Source: Gaeumannomyces sp. JS-464 (lineage: Eukaryota > Ascomycota > Sordariomycetes > Magnaporthales > Magnaporthaceae). From it: a stretch of DNA of 64,000 nucleotides. The stretch lies in assembly GCA_002197995.1 (NCBI GenBank), contig NGZR01000004.1:4526001-4590000 (forward strand). Reading direction: 5' to 3'. Made by a program: the position numbers and the translations under genes. Shown here piece by piece: positions 1 to 11,248 of the stretch (position 1 is the stretch's first letter; each line of letters opens with the position of its first letter). The notes beneath the pieces were generated by a model that searched no databases, was not told where the DNA came from, and saw nothing but the letters and a program-made list of their open reading frames with translations.

Positions 1-640
1 CCGTTGTAATACCTTCCGGTGCAATTGCAGCGCTTCGGGCGTGTGTTGTGGTACCGGCGGGAGGCTTATAATTTTATACCGATCCGGAAAGTTATTTTTA
101 AACCATGCGTTCCGGGCGTCCCGGGCTGTTTTCCGGGCCAAAGCCTTTACTCCCGCCACCGTTAGTTTAGCGTATCGGGGGATCGGGAAAGCCGTATTTA
201 ACTTTGCTTCCGTATTAGCCTCCTCGTTCCCGGGGATTCCCGTATACCCCGGGGACCAACGGACGTGTATTTGGTACTTGTTTATAAAGCAATAAACCTT
301 TTTAAAGGCCTTTTGTAAACTATCAAAAGCCGTACTTAAAAAGCCGTTAGCCGCCGAAGTGTTATCGAAGCATAAGTGGAAAGTGCAATTGCGGAAGCTC
401 CAAACGGCTTTACAAAGCCCATTTGGGCCTTTTCCGCTTCGCCGTCGAATACTTCCGCCGGATACGCTAACCGGCCGTGCCCGGAAAGTTTACGTTGGCC
501 GGCTTGGTATATTACCCAGCCGTATTTAACTGCCCCGTTTTTTGCTTTAAACCCGTCGCTATATATTATAACGTCGGTAAGTGGGAAAGTGCGAAGCCAC
601 GCTATAAAAGCTTTTACGGTTGCGGGCTTTTCTTATATAG
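1..640 (-). pseudogene. LINE RNase H domain, broken
   Basis: The minus strand shows an RNase H fold in pieces. Near the low-coordinate side a stretch reads VRWSPGYTGIPGNEEANT, matching the W-x-P-G-H-x-G-I-x-G-N-E-x-A-D signature of LINE RNase H with H and D replaced. Further upstream a segment reads GRLAYPAEVFDGEAEKA, matching the EVFDAEA helix with its catalytic Glu. Stops and frame changes separate the parts. The domain degrades the RNA strand during target-primed reverse transcription in active relatives. It follows the RT domain (higher coordinates), as in Tad1-clade elements. Confidence 0.75.
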
Positions 641-1139
641 CCCTTGTAAGCCTCGTATATTTATAAAGGACGTAAGCCGGGCGAGTGCAAGCCGGAAAAA
701 GTTCGGCCGTTTTTTGCAGCGAAGTCGCAAGCTTGCCGGGCAGGCCTGCTTTAAGCCCTCGGGCGTTAAAAGCCAGCTTAACCGCTGCGGCTAAAGGGTG
801 ATTTTCCGGTACCGTATTTATACGGGCCGCGAAACGGAAGCGGGCTTGTTTTAAAAGCGTTTGGGCGCTTAAAATGCCGGATTCGTAATGTAAGGCGTTT
901 ATCGGTGCGGTTTTCCAAACCGGAACCACTGCCTGGAAAAACGCGGTTAAGGCTTTGTTTATCCGTTCGATTAAATGGCCTTGGCGGATAAATTGCTATT
1001 ATGCTGGTTTATACGAGTGTGGTTTAGTTTTGCCCTTATACACCTCGGCCCCGTATAAAACCGTAGGGATTATAACCGTTATAACGGCTTTATATACCGA
1101 ATATACCGGTATCCCTTTTATCGAATTCGTAAGCCTCCG

Positions 1140-2220
1140 GAAATGGTTAGCAACGCTTTAAGCTTTTGCAGGCTGTTATCCACGTGGGCTTTAAAATTAA
1201 GCTTTTGGTCGAAAAAAACCTTTAACCACCGTAAAGCTTTTATAGCTTATTGTATAGTAAAGCTTTCCGCCGTAACCGCCGGAAATGTGGGATTTTTCCG
1301 TTTAAAAAAGTGCATAAGCTCGCATTTCCCCGAATCGAAAGCCACTTTATTAGCTTTTCCCCAACGGAGGATTTCCGTTACCGTTGCCCTTATTTTACAG
1401 AAGCATTCTTTCGGAGTGCTACCCGTTACGCAAATGCCTATATCGTCCGCGTATCCGTATTTAACCGCTTTTGCTTTAGGTAGGATTTCGGCCATATATA
1501 GCATAAATAGGACTGGTAACGCTAGTAACCCTTAGGGTAACCCGTAGTTCGAGGAAAAAAGGGGTGTTATAGCGTTTTTCAAACGCATTTTAACCATTTT
1601 GTTTTTTGCAAATGATAATACCTATCGTATTAACGTTAAATTCCAGCCTTAGTTTAAAAGCCTCCGAAAAAGCTTCCGGCAAAGTACGGCGTCGAAAGCC
1701 TTTTATATATCCATAGTAACGAAAGCGGCCGTTTTATACTTTTGAAAGGCCCGTTTCACCTCGTAAACTACGCATGCCGTTAAATCGATAGCGGCTTTTT
1801 TCGGGGTAGCCCCAGCGTGTTACGAGGCTATAAGCCCGTATTATAGTGCGAAAAACGCCATCCGCGAAACTACCAGCCGTTTTAGCCCTTTTTTTAAGCA
1901 CGGGAGCAAAGCTATCGAACGGTAGGATTTTGGGTCCGTTATATCCGTTTTATTTAGCTTTTTTAGCATAACCATTTCCGCTGTGCGGAAAAGGCCCGGG
2001 TAATGCCCGGCTTTAAAGCAAGCTTCGAAAAAAGCCCTAACGTAATTTCCCTATTGCCGGCTAAACCGTTGTAAGCAGTTTAACCGTTAAAAAGTTAACG
2101 CTCGGGGCCGTATTTGCCGTGCCGACGGTGCATTTCCGGCATTTTTTTAAAAAAACGTAAAAGTCCTACGGGATTTGTGCGGTTCTTTAAATAGCCTTTT
2201 ATTATAACGGGTTTTTTATA
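1140..2220 (-). pseudogene. LINE reverse transcriptase domain, broken
   Basis: Minus-strand translation at 1247-1504 is open for 85 residues and contains YGYADDIGICVTGSTP, the YADD catalytic motif of palm C, followed by KVAFDSGKCELMHF, typical of Tad1-like RTs. Upstream, around 1690-1750, the palm A motif appears as MDI*KAFDAVLCRKL with one stop inside it. Around 1900-1950 a stretch reads SYRSIALLPCLKKGLKRLV, the usual finger-domain RPIALL motif. Stops and frame changes interrupt the domain. The three motifs in the correct order make the family assignment secure; activity is excluded. Confidence 0.88.
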
Positions 2221-2453
2221 AATCGTCCTCCGCCGTAAACCTACGGAGGATTTTGCGACCCAATATTTCCGGTTTATCTTTTAGGGCTATTATAAACTCC
2301 CCGTCGATATTTAACGGGGGAAGCCGTATAACGGGTATAAGTTTATGCCATTTTACAGCACGGTATAGCGTTTTCGAGGAATCCACTTTTTTTAGCACGC
2401 TAGCCCAATGCTGTTTTTTAGCCGTCCGAACCGTTGCTTTTAAAGCACGAGCT

Positions 2454-3330
2454 TTAGCCGTAAAAAGCCGCCGTTTCCCATAGCTTTTGCGAGGTTCCGT
2501 TAAGCGTTAGCGCACTTTTCGTTCCACTAAAGTTGGCCTTTTTTTTGGCTTTAAGCCCCCGGCCGAAAGCTATTAGCGCATTTTTTAACAGGTTTGTTAA
2601 TGCCTCGGCCGCTTTATCCAAGTAATCCGTAATGCTTGGATTTACAAATGGCGGCAGGCTGCCGGCCTTTGTTATTACCGCGTTTGCGAATATCGGTAGT
2701 TTATCGTTTGGTAACGTAACGCGCCGGCAATCCGGAACGGAGTTATTAGGTTTAAAAACCTCGATCCGTATCGAGCGGTGGTCCGAATCGGTTGCTAGCG
2801 AAAGGTCGATTTCCGCTATTGCCAAAAAGGCGTTAAAAAAGGTAAAATCCAAAACGCCCTTATCGTTATGCGTAGGTTGGCCTAGGTCGGTAAATAGGAG
2901 GAGGTTATAAGTATTAGCCTATTAGGCTATATTTTAGCCCTTATTCCTATTACTTTAACCAAATCCCACGCCGGAAACCTTGCGTTAAAATCCCTAGTTA
3001 TAATGATTTTGCCGTTGGGCGTTAACGTAGTAAAAAGTCCAACGAAGGTTCCAAAAAGTCCTTTAAAGGCTTATATACGTTAACGAAGGTGCACCCGGCG
3101 ACGGTAAGCCAAAGGATATCCCGGGTGCTGCCTACCGGCCGGTCCGCTACGAGCCGAAACCCCGGGTTTTTTCGTACGTAAGTTATTACCCGAGGCCTAG
3201 TTTGGTAATCGTGCCAGCTATTTACCGGAGTAAATAGCTCGTACGACGGGTAGGTGCAAAGCATAAGCTTCCTTTTCCACGCGCTAAAAGCTCCTACATT
3301 AGCACCACGTCGATGTTTTAACTCCAAAAT
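2454..3330 (-). pseudogene. LINE APE-type endonuclease domain, broken
   Basis: Two open minus-strand stretches cover this domain. At 3022-3327 the segment has PRVITYVRKNPG and RDILWLTVAGCTFVNVYK, both typical of Tad1-type endonucleases. At 2454-2852 the continuation has DSDHRSIRIEV, carrying the Ser-Asp-His catalytic motif near the end of the fold. The two pieces are in different frames. The intact enzyme nicks the genomic target to prime reverse transcription. The position between ORF1 and RT fits a Tad1 ORF2. Confidence 0.8.
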
Positions 3331-3709
3331 AATTAAAGTAAAAATAGCCCCCGCTTTCCAGCTACGTCGTACGTTCGTTTAGGCGGCGGTTAAAGCACGG
3401 CGTTCGGGGCGAAGCCCCGGGCGCCGGGCCTTATTACCATGCGTTTGTTATATCCGGTTGGCTACTGGCATACGTAAAAGCGGCGTTAATGTATTAAGGG
3501 CTTTAGCTTTAAAGTTATTGGCCGGCGGTACCGTCGGTTTCCACCAAAAGGTTTCCGGTTATTTCGATAGCCTTTTCGGGCTCGGGAAGGTTTAGTTCCA
3601 TATCCGCTAATACTTTATATTGGTTGTTAAAACTAACCCTAAGCTTTTTAGCAAAGTGCTTTTTTTGCTAGCCGTACGGGCCACGCCTTCCGGGGCCGGC
3701 GGGCTTGCC

Positions 3710-5242
3710 GGGCTTGCTATAACGGCGAAAGCGACGGCGGGGCCGGCGGGGTGGCAATGGCAGCGGCGATAAAAATGGCTAAAATAACGGCGATAACGGT
3801 ATTAACCGTAAGGTTAATAGCGGCGCTAACGGCTGTATTAGCGGTATCGTTAATAATAATAACGGTAGCCGCCGTAATAGCGGTAGCGGTCGTAAAGTTT
3901 ACCGTTAAATTAACGGCTACGGCGGAGCCGCCCGTAATAATAACGGTTGCGGGAAAGGTATTATCGGTAGCAACGGTAGCGGCGGTGGCGGTGGCAACGG
4001 CGGTTTCCGCCGCTTTTGCCGCCGCCCGGTACGCTTGTGCGCTTAACCTCTTAACAGCCCCTTTTTTTTTAAAAGTTAAATGCTTTAGCATTCCGTTTAC
4101 CCGTACGGGTTTTATAAAGCAGTTCGAGTGGTTGGCAAAGTACGGGCCCGAGCAGTTCGCGCATTACGGGGGGGCCGTACACGGTTATACGTGCCGGTCG
4201 TCGTTTATTTTCCCGCACCGAAGCATTTATCGGCCCGGGCGCAATTGCGGGCCACGTGGAAACCGTGGCAGCTAAAAGTGTGCTGGGTAACCGGCGGGTG
4301 TCGTTATACGCGGCGTAAAAAAAAAGTGATTTTTTAAAGCTTAAACCCGGCCATTTGCGTATAAAAGGATATAATTTACGATATACGCTTTAATAGTCGA
4401 CGCCGGCCTCGAAAGGCTTAACGTTTACCGGTTTGTGCTTTATTTAGCTTCCACTTTTTCCCGAACCAATTTATCCGATACCGGGACGCATTATCCAAAG
4501 CCGTTGGTTAAAAAGGTAAAATAGCCGGAAATTACGTAATTATACCAAATTTTAAACTTTTCGATCTTTTCGGCGTTATATAAACGGCCTAATTCGGATC
4601 GGTATTGCAAAAGCCGGCTTTAAATATCGGCCGTTTTTGTTTTTAACACGAACCCGGTAAAAGTTCGGTACGCTTTCGGAACGTCGGCCGTCGTAAACGG
4701 CAGGTCCTTGCTATCGGTAAAGGCTTTGCGAATGCTAAAGCCCGTTTATTAGTTAGCCTAAGCTTGCCGTTTTTCCGGGATTTTTACGAACACCCGGAAA
4801 TCGGCTTTAAAGCTTGTTAATAAGCGGGGTGCCCGGGTTTAAAGCGTACGGCCCCGAAAAGCCTATGCGGTTATTGGGGTTATTGGAAGCCCTTTCGGGG
4901 GCCCGACGCGTAAATGGCTGGGGGCGCGCGTTGCGAGGGCTTCGGGGCCCCGTATAGGCTTTTTTCCTTTTCGGCCGGCGTAGGTAGGCCGAAAAGCTTG
5001 TTTAGCGTAGTCGATAAAGCAATCTTTCCAGCCGTTGGCTTCGGGGATTGCTTCCGCCGGAAGGGAGGCAATGCCGGCGTCGATAAATCGGGCCAGCGTG
5101 GCGCAAATTAGGGCCGTTTGTTGTTGTTGCGGCTATAGCTCGCAATAATTTCCTCCGCGGCCGCCGCGGCCAACCCGACGGGTGGGCGCGTACGCCGGCG
5201 TTGGGGGGGGGGGAGGGGCACCTGTGCCGGTACTGCCGTCAT
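3710..5242 (-). pseudogene. LINE ORF1 (gag-like) with zinc knuckles, broken
   Basis: A possible start ATG lies at 5242-5240 and leads into a Pro/Arg-rich N terminus. A stretch at 4880-5071 reads on as KIALSTTLNKLFGLPTP. Near 4150-4280 two knuckle-like motifs follow: CHGFHVARNCARADKC and CANCSGPYFANHSNC, the second with Tyr where His is expected (CAC to TAC, a RIP-type change). The C-terminal part (3717-4091) is a low-complexity tail rich in Ala, Thr, Val and Ile. ORF1 proteins of this clade bind the element RNA. Frame breaks are frequent. Confidence 0.65.
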
Positions 5243-5697
5243 GGGAGCCTTCCTAGCCCTGATCGGGCCCTGTTAGGTGTTGCTAATTCCGCAACGGGGA
5301 CGGCGTAATCGGGTGCGCTAACGCGCGGGGGGGCCCGGATGGCAGCGACGCGTTCCTCCGGGCCGTTGGGCCGACGAGGAGGGCGCGCGCCACCCTATTG
5401 GCCGAAAGGGGGGCTGTTGGCAACGGCATGTTGCCGTCGCCAGCGCCGTTGGCGGGCGTGGTTATTGGTGTTGGGTCGCTAATTGGCGGGTGTTAAAGAT
5501 TTGTATGCAATTTGGCAGTGTGCGCTAACAGCGCAATGCCAAGAATTGGTGAATTCGAGGAAGGTGGTATGAGCCTCCAGATTGAGTCAAAGTGCAACTT
5601 TAATTTGGTCGACTTTTGGTGCTCAGGTGGGTGGAGGCTCCCATGTGCCGAACCCGTCACAAGTCGGGTTCTGTTGGTAAAAGGAGCAAAATGGAGC

Positions 5698-5702
5698 AAA
5701 AA
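5698..5702 (-). terminator. Pol III T-tract terminator of the 5S gene
   Basis: Immediately at the 3' end of the 5S sequence the minus strand has a run of five T followed by GC, the usual RNA polymerase III stop. Confidence 0.75.
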
Positions 5703-5820
5703 CATACAACACCGAGGATTCCCCAGTGGTCACCCACCTGAGTACTAGTTCGGCCCTCACTGGTTTGACTAGGGGAGAGCGGACGGGATCCCGTATGTTC
5801 CAGTGGGTATGGTCGTATGT
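5702..5820 (-). rRNA. 5S ribosomal RNA gene
   Basis: The minus strand from 5820 reads ACATACGACCATACCCACTG and ends at 5702 with GTGTTGTATGT, the two strands of the 5S terminal helix. Length is 119 nt. The internal control region contains GATCCCGTCCGCTC and GGTGGGTGACCACTGGGGAA, both conserved in fungal 5S. No indel is evident, so the copy looks intact. Filamentous ascomycetes commonly carry 5S genes scattered singly rather than inside the rDNA repeat, and this isolated copy fits that. Mild sequence differences from other 5S types could mean a variant class or a pseudogene. Confidence 0.93.
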
Positions 5821-6519
5821 GCCTGTGTTTCTTTTCCACCGCATCCATAATCCCTACACCTGGGGGCCCCATGCTCCATCTCGCGCCATCAACCTGCCGG
5901 ACAACCGCGGCAAGCCGCCTTGCTAACCACCCTTGTCATCGTACGGTACCTAACTCGGGCGTCGCACCCGAACTTCCACTGGGCCCCAACTTGGTACAGC
6001 GGCAATTGCTGGAAGGAGGTGAAGCAGACTTACTTGCGGCTGCCGGCACAGCGGATGTCGGCACAGCGGAATTGAGAACAAACTGAAGTTTAGGAGGACT
6101 GCCACTCGCTGGGACGCCCCGATGAGGGATCGGCGTGGGTCATACGGTGGCCCGCGACCAGGCCGCCGATGCAGGTTGGGCGGAAGTTGACGGGGCTGAA
6201 GTAGATGTGTTCTGGGCGAGGCACAAAAAGCCTTGATGTCAGCAAATGGAACACTCCTGGGTCAAAGGGGGGCTGGGGAGGCCAGCCAGCTAGGTGTCAT
6301 GTACTCACCACCGATCACAGCCGTGGTCCCAGTCAGGCCAGGCGGCGGTGCTGTTGTGTCGGCAGTTGCAGTTCAGGGTGTACCGCGGCGACCCAGATAT
6401 GGTCGTCGACCACATGCTGCAGAACCTGCAGTTCTCGAAAGCGTTGCCACTGCCAAAAAAAAAAAAAAACGTTAGCATGCTGGAACATTAAACTCGAAAG
6501 AACGAGATGGGGCGCCTTA
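5821..6519. other. Intergenic stretch, no gene recognised
   Basis: Short open frames occur on both strands but none shows a recognisable domain, start context or intron pattern. It contains the region upstream of the 5S gene and the region downstream of the CVNH-like gene, with an A-run at about 6454-6468. Confidence 0.5.
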
Positions 6520-8009
6520 CTACTGCTGCGGCCAAAACTCGACCGTCGACCCCACCGTGCCGTTCGCATCGCGGTCGACGCCGAGGCACTGGTTTAAGTC
6601 CATGGTGGCAGTGGTGAACTTGCGCTGCGACAGGTCGGTGGGACAGCTGGCGACGAGGGCGCCGGGCACGTCGGCTGAGAGCTTCAGGTCCTTGCAGGCC
6701 CAGTCGAGCGGGACGTAGCCCTATGCGTCCTGGCCGTCGAAGCAGCGGAGGGTGTTTTGGACGACGGTGAACCTGCCGACGATGTTGAGCCTGCCCGGGC
6801 TCCCGCCGCAGTCGTAGGCCCACTCGACCGAGTTGGTCGTGCTGCTGAACTTGCAGCTGGATCCGCCCATGCCTCTGTTGGGGTGGAAGGATGAAGAAGT
6901 TAGCGATTAGGTGAAGATCAGACTAAGCTGGTATTAAAAGATGCCCAATGATGGACGGATGGATACTTACCGGTGCTGGAACTGGGCCACGCCACCATTG
7001 TTAACGATGCAGCTGTCCAGGTCGAGCATAAACCGCGTGTAAATGGCGGGGCTTCCGGGCGTCGTCCTGATCGGGCAGTGCGCTTCCAGGATCGACTTGC
7101 CCGGTGTGCTGGCGCTGACGGCGAAGTACTTGCACCCCGCATATATCAGGTCGGTCGGCGGCATAGGCGGCGGCACCAGGACCGTCGGCACGGTAATCGC
7201 GGCGGTGGATGTTGGGGCCGCCCCTTGGAGGTCTGAGGGCTGCTCGGTGTAGAAGGAGGCGTCATGTCGGCGGCGCTTGTTGGTCCTGGTGCCCGGCGCG
7301 GAGCCACAGGAGAGCTTGCCGTCCTTGATCTCGACGCCCTCGTCTGTTTCCGTAAAACCTGATGTTAGCAGCTCGTAGCCCGCATTGATATTAGCAAAGT
7401 AGCGAAAGCGCGACACATACCGAGATTGATGCTGGTGGATGCGGGGCCCGGGCCTGCGTGACACTTGCAGGACAGGATCGCCTTGGTCGCGTCCTTGCCG
7501 GGCTCGCCGCGCTGGTAGTCCGAGAGCTCGAGCTGGTCGTTCGACGGGTCGATCGAGTCGAAGCCGGCATTCTTGGGGTTGCCGCCCGGCCACAGACGCA
7601 ACGTGAGGGAGCAGTCGCAGGTGTGCATCGCCATTCCCCCTTTTTTTTTTTTTTTTTTTTTTTTTTTGCAAAGTAGGACATTGGTTACGGTTAGTTCTGG
7701 ATCACACACGGCGGGAAAAGGGGAAGTAAAAATGGTTTAAAGAAAAGAAAACGAGGGAAGCGAAGAAGACTCACCCCTTAGCCCAGGCTAGCTTGCCATC
7801 GAAATTTCCCAGGCAGAGGTTAAGGTCGAGCGTCGAGCCGGCGACGTCTTGACTGCCGCCCCCGGGTCGGTGCCACTTGGCCACCAGGATGTTGTTTGCG
7901 GGCCCTCCCCGAGCCTCCAGATCTCGGACTTGTCGGTGAAGGCTGCGTTAACGAAGAGATTGACAGAGGCTAGAATGCCTATGAGCGCACAAGATAAGAC
8001 TTTCATCAT
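6520..8009 (-). pseudogene. Secreted CVNH-like (cyanovirin-N homology) protein, broken
   Basis: The start (8009 or the adjacent Met at 8006) opens a signal peptide, MKVLSCALIGILASVNLFVNA. Exon 1 ends at 7775 (GTGAGT donor); later exons lie at about 7639-7430, 7340-6972 and 6866-6520. Lectin-like signatures recur: STLDLNLCLGNFDGKLAW (exon 1), ASTSINL, RFMLDLDSCIVNNGG and TMDLNQCLG, each like the S-x-(I/L)DLN-x-C-(I/L)GN core of CVNH domains. Two lesions are visible. In exon 1 the signal-peptide frame and the DLNLCLGN frame differ, so an indel lies near 7890-7920. In the last exon an in-frame TAG (6721-6723) follows GQDA; CAG to TAG would be a RIP-type change. CVNH proteins in fungi are putative carbohydrate binders. 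Family call is by motif only. Confidence 0.6.
7641..7667. repeat. 27-bp T homopolymer at a splice acceptor
   Basis: A run of 27 T on the plus strand is an A27 tract on the coding strand of the CVNH-like gene. It runs directly into the probable AG acceptor of intron 1. A purine tract at this place is unusual, since acceptors normally follow pyrimidines, and homopolymers of this length are unstable or error-prone. Confidence 0.9.
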
Positions 8010-8575
8010 GCTTCGTATGTTCGAGAAGTTCGTGGGTTGATCGTTTTGTTGGTGATAACTATTATTAGTTGTTGATATTTCACTTCCAGAGTAATACTTT
8101 GGTTCGAAAATACAACAAGGCAGACCGACACCATTGAAATGAGGGCTGCTATGATATCAAATACCTAAAACTTGTTATTCACCTGCCAAGCATGGGCTGC
8201 TTTGTTGCGCGACCCAGCCCTGCAAGTCAATGGACGGAAAGCAGCACGGGACCAAAAATATCTGCGCCGGACAAAGAACCATCGCGGGGTGACCGAAAAG
8301 CAAAGAAGGTTGACCAGGTATCGTGGATTGGCCAAGAAAACCAAATTCCTTGCTCGCCGTGAGCAAGATCGTGGCTTTTGTGGATTAACATGGCCGACCA
8401 TATATGGTATTTATCCCCGCCACTTGGAATCGAAGATAGGGGCATTCTTCGTGTACAAGCCCGGGGAACAGGGACGGGAGCAAAAACAGGCATCGTTGAG
8501 AAAAAAATTGCATCGCTCTCTATTCGACCATAAATCCACCGCCCATATCGTCATCGTCGCCGTAGTCATTGTGAG
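8010..8575. other. Intergenic, no gene recognised
   Basis: Upstream region of the CVNH-like gene and downstream region of the rad4 homologue. Open frames of up to 172 codons cross it on both strands, but none shows domain-like sequence. Confidence 0.5.
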
Positions 8576-11248
8576 CTACGAAACCGCGCCCGCATCGTCG
8601 TCGTCGTCCTCGACATCGTCAGCAATCCCGTCGCCGTCTACGTCCTCCGTTCCGTCATCCCGTCCCGCGTCTTCCTCCCCGACCTCTTGAACCTGCTCCT
8701 CCTCCTCGGCTGGTACACTCTCCAACATCGGCTTCGAGTTGCTGCTCCCGCTCGGGCCCAGTCCCATGCTCCGCCCAATCATCTCGTCAAGCCTCAACAC
8801 CTTGAGGAAGCGGCTCCACAGGCGCAGCAGCGCACGGCTGCGCCGCTCCTCCTCGCCTCGGCCTCGAGGTCGCCCAGAGCAGCCGCGACGAGCCGCACCG
8901 CCTCCTCGCACTCGCCGGCACCACGACCCCTCAGCACCGCCGTGCCCTTGCGGTCGCGAAACTCGAACCCCGTCAGCGTGGGCGCGTAGTCCACGCCGAG
9001 CACGAACGCCGCCCGCGCCGCGAGCTCGTCCGTTAGGTGCACGCCGCCCCGGGGAACCATGGACGGCACGAAGACGTCCACGTTGCCGAACCGGTTCTTG
9101 GGCACCCGCCCGTTCACGACCAGCGGGGGTTCATAGGGATCTGTTTGATCTTCAGTAAATATGGGGATTCCGGCCGCCGTGCTGCCAGAGGAGGGACCAA
9201 GGACTGGGTCTTCCTCTTCCTCCTCGTCCTCATCGGGCTCGTCGCCGCCCCGATCTCCAAAATAGCTGCTCTTGCCCTTGGGCTTCGGCCGTCGAGGGAG
9301 GCGCTTGACCGGGACCTCGCCGGGCCTGACCACGCGGCCCATGCGATACCACTTGTCCTCGGACCAGGCGATGCGCACATCGCGGCGGCGGTAGATGCGC
9401 TCGACCTGTTGCTGTTTCCCCTTGCCTCGACCACCCCCTGCGCCTCCCACCCCACAGTACCCGATGATTTGGCCCCAGGATGAGAACCTCGTTGCGCTTG
9501 AGATGACGCTCGAGGGCATGTGTTGGGTGGCCCTTGAAGTCTGCCACATTGCGCGGCATGGGCTCCCGCCCAGCCGTGGCCGCCAGCTCCGCCTCTTCAC
9601 TCCCGGTCCAGGTCTGTAACTCCGAGTGGGCGGCAAAGAAGCTCATTGTGCGCGTGTACCACTCCTCGCCCGTCAAACCTGCTGCTATGGCCGCCGGCGA
9701 TGCGGATGAAGTTGGCATGGGGAGGTTGTCAACGCGCATCCTGCGGGTCTTGGAGGTGTATGCCTTTGCGTAGCGGCGCGTTACGTCTCTGGCCGTGCCG
9801 TCGGATGCGAACGATACGGCATAGCAGAGGCAGTTCAGCCGGTCCGTCAGGGGCGGCTCCAGCTTTGCGGGCCTCGCCTGCGAACAAGTCACGATGGGGT
9901 CGACGGGCTGCCATTTCTGGTGTGCCTCGTCAAGCACCTCGACCCAGTACACAGGGAAAGCCGACTCGCCCGTGATGGGCTTTCGCCCCCTGCTCTTTGT
10001 GAGAGAGGCGGGGGTGGACTGCTGAGCAACTGGCGGTACCGCGTAGGCGGCGGCGTTAGGGTGGCCTAACCGGCGCGCGATGGGCGAGGAGTTCTGTATC
10101 GGGCCCGATGGGGGCACGTACTTGTAGGCGTCGTAGTTGGGCATCTTTCGCTTGGGCGCCTCAACCTTTTTAGGCGTGGCTTCTGAAGCGTTGGAGCACC
10201 CGAGAGGAAGGATAAAGGCTGGAGAGAGCAGACGAGGCGCGCCTGGACGCCGACGGAACGCAGAAGTGCGCAAAAGAGCTGCGCGCCCACGTCGCGAGAT
10301 CCGTCAAGGTACTTAGCTGACCTTCGAAATTCCGTCTTTCCAGGGCCGAGTCCATGTCATCGGGCGCCTGGTAGTCTTCCAGATGGGACGACTCCTCGGC
10401 CACAGTGCCCTGCGCAGGCCATGTTCTGTGATCTTGAAGGCCGATTGAAAGATGCCGCGAGCCTTGACCAAGCCGTCCTTGAGGGATTCGGAGTGGCCAA
10501 ACTGGGTAGACCACTGCGGGGCCTCAGCATATCGACGACCTTGTCGGGTAGCAAGGGACGCAGGGCGCTCTGCACCTCGGCGTCGTCGCACCAGCGATTC
10601 CTGCGCGCGGCATGGACCAGCAAGCAGCAAAGATGTAGCTTGTGCACCTCGACCCTCCGCTCCCTCTCGGCCCGGCCAATAGGTTTGCGCTTAGGACCAC
10701 CCCTCTCTTGATGGCCTCGGCGGCGGCGGCGGCACGATGCGTAGAGAGTCTAGCTCTAACGTCTCAGCTTTTGGAGTGTCTGCCGCAGCGCGCCGAAGTC
10801 AACATCCTCGAACGCGACATCCCGTCCTCGTCCTCGTCTTCCGAGTCTGGTACGTCGTCTGTCTCGTCGGTTCCGGCAGAGTCACATCCTCGAACTCGAT
10901 GTCCTCGTCTTCGTCGGTGTCATCGGCGTCATCGTCGGCTCGGTCACCTCCACTGCCTTGCCGCTGGGCTCGACAGCAGCAGCGCTTTGGCGCTTTTGGG
11001 GTGCGTTCTGTGTCCGGGTGTGTTCCTTTGTCCGGCCGACGTGGCCGCTTCGCAGGGGGTTCGCCGTCATCGGGTTCGGCAGGGCGCGATGACAAGGATG
11101 ATCCAGCGCCGGCCTCGCGCAGCATCTGGCGATATTCGCGGGGGACGGCCTTCTTCCGGCTGCTTCTGGCGGCCGCAGAGGGCTGAGCCTGAGAGCGCGT
11201 GGTGCGCCGGCCGACGGGTGGTCGTCCATTTGTCCTACCGCCCGCCAT
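8576..11248 (-). pseudogene. rad4: Rad4/XPC-type nucleotide excision repair protein, multiple frame breaks
   Basis: The start is taken at 11248 (MAGGRTNGRPPVGRR), opening a basic then acidic N terminus. Further on come ERERRVEVHKLHLCCLL (about 10650), the transglutaminase-fold segments GSRDVGAQLFCALLRSVGV (about 10290) and PVYWVEVLDEAHQKWQPVDP (about 9960), BHD1 as EPMPRNVADFKGHPTHALER (about 9550), BHD2 with IYRRRDVRIAWSEDKWYRMG (about 9370), BHD3 with VPKNRFGNVDVFVPSMVP (about 9090), and an acidic C terminus ending at 8576. Rad4/XPC recognises helix-distorting DNA damage in the nucleus. The segments need at least seven changes of reading frame, some in GC runs, with almost no stop substitutions between them. 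That pattern fits sequencing indels or a very young pseudogene. The domain identification is secure; the exon structure is not. Confidence 0.85.

Larger units (their letters stand above)
1..5480 (-). mobile_element. Tad1-like LINE (non-LTR retrotransposon), decayed, 3' end outside window
   Basis: Reading the minus strand from about 5480 down to base 1 gives, in order, an ORF1 with CCHC knuckles, an APE-type endonuclease, a reverse transcriptase and an RNase H domain, which is the layout of fungal Tad1-clade LINEs. All frames carry stops and frame breaks, so the element is inactive. The 3' UTR and tail lie beyond the window start. The right boundary is uncertain: ORF1 can begin near 5242 and a GC-rich leader seems to run to about 5480. 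Base composition is much less AT-rich than the retroelements on the right side of the window, so decay here is milder or older. Confidence 0.85.

Noticed and set aside
3751..4275. Plus-strand ORF of 174 codons looking like a membrane protein (Ala/Val/Ile-rich)
   Set aside because: It is the complement of the low-complexity Ala/Thr-rich tail and zinc-knuckle region of the LINE ORF1; simple repeats of GGC/TAA type make every frame hydrophobic.
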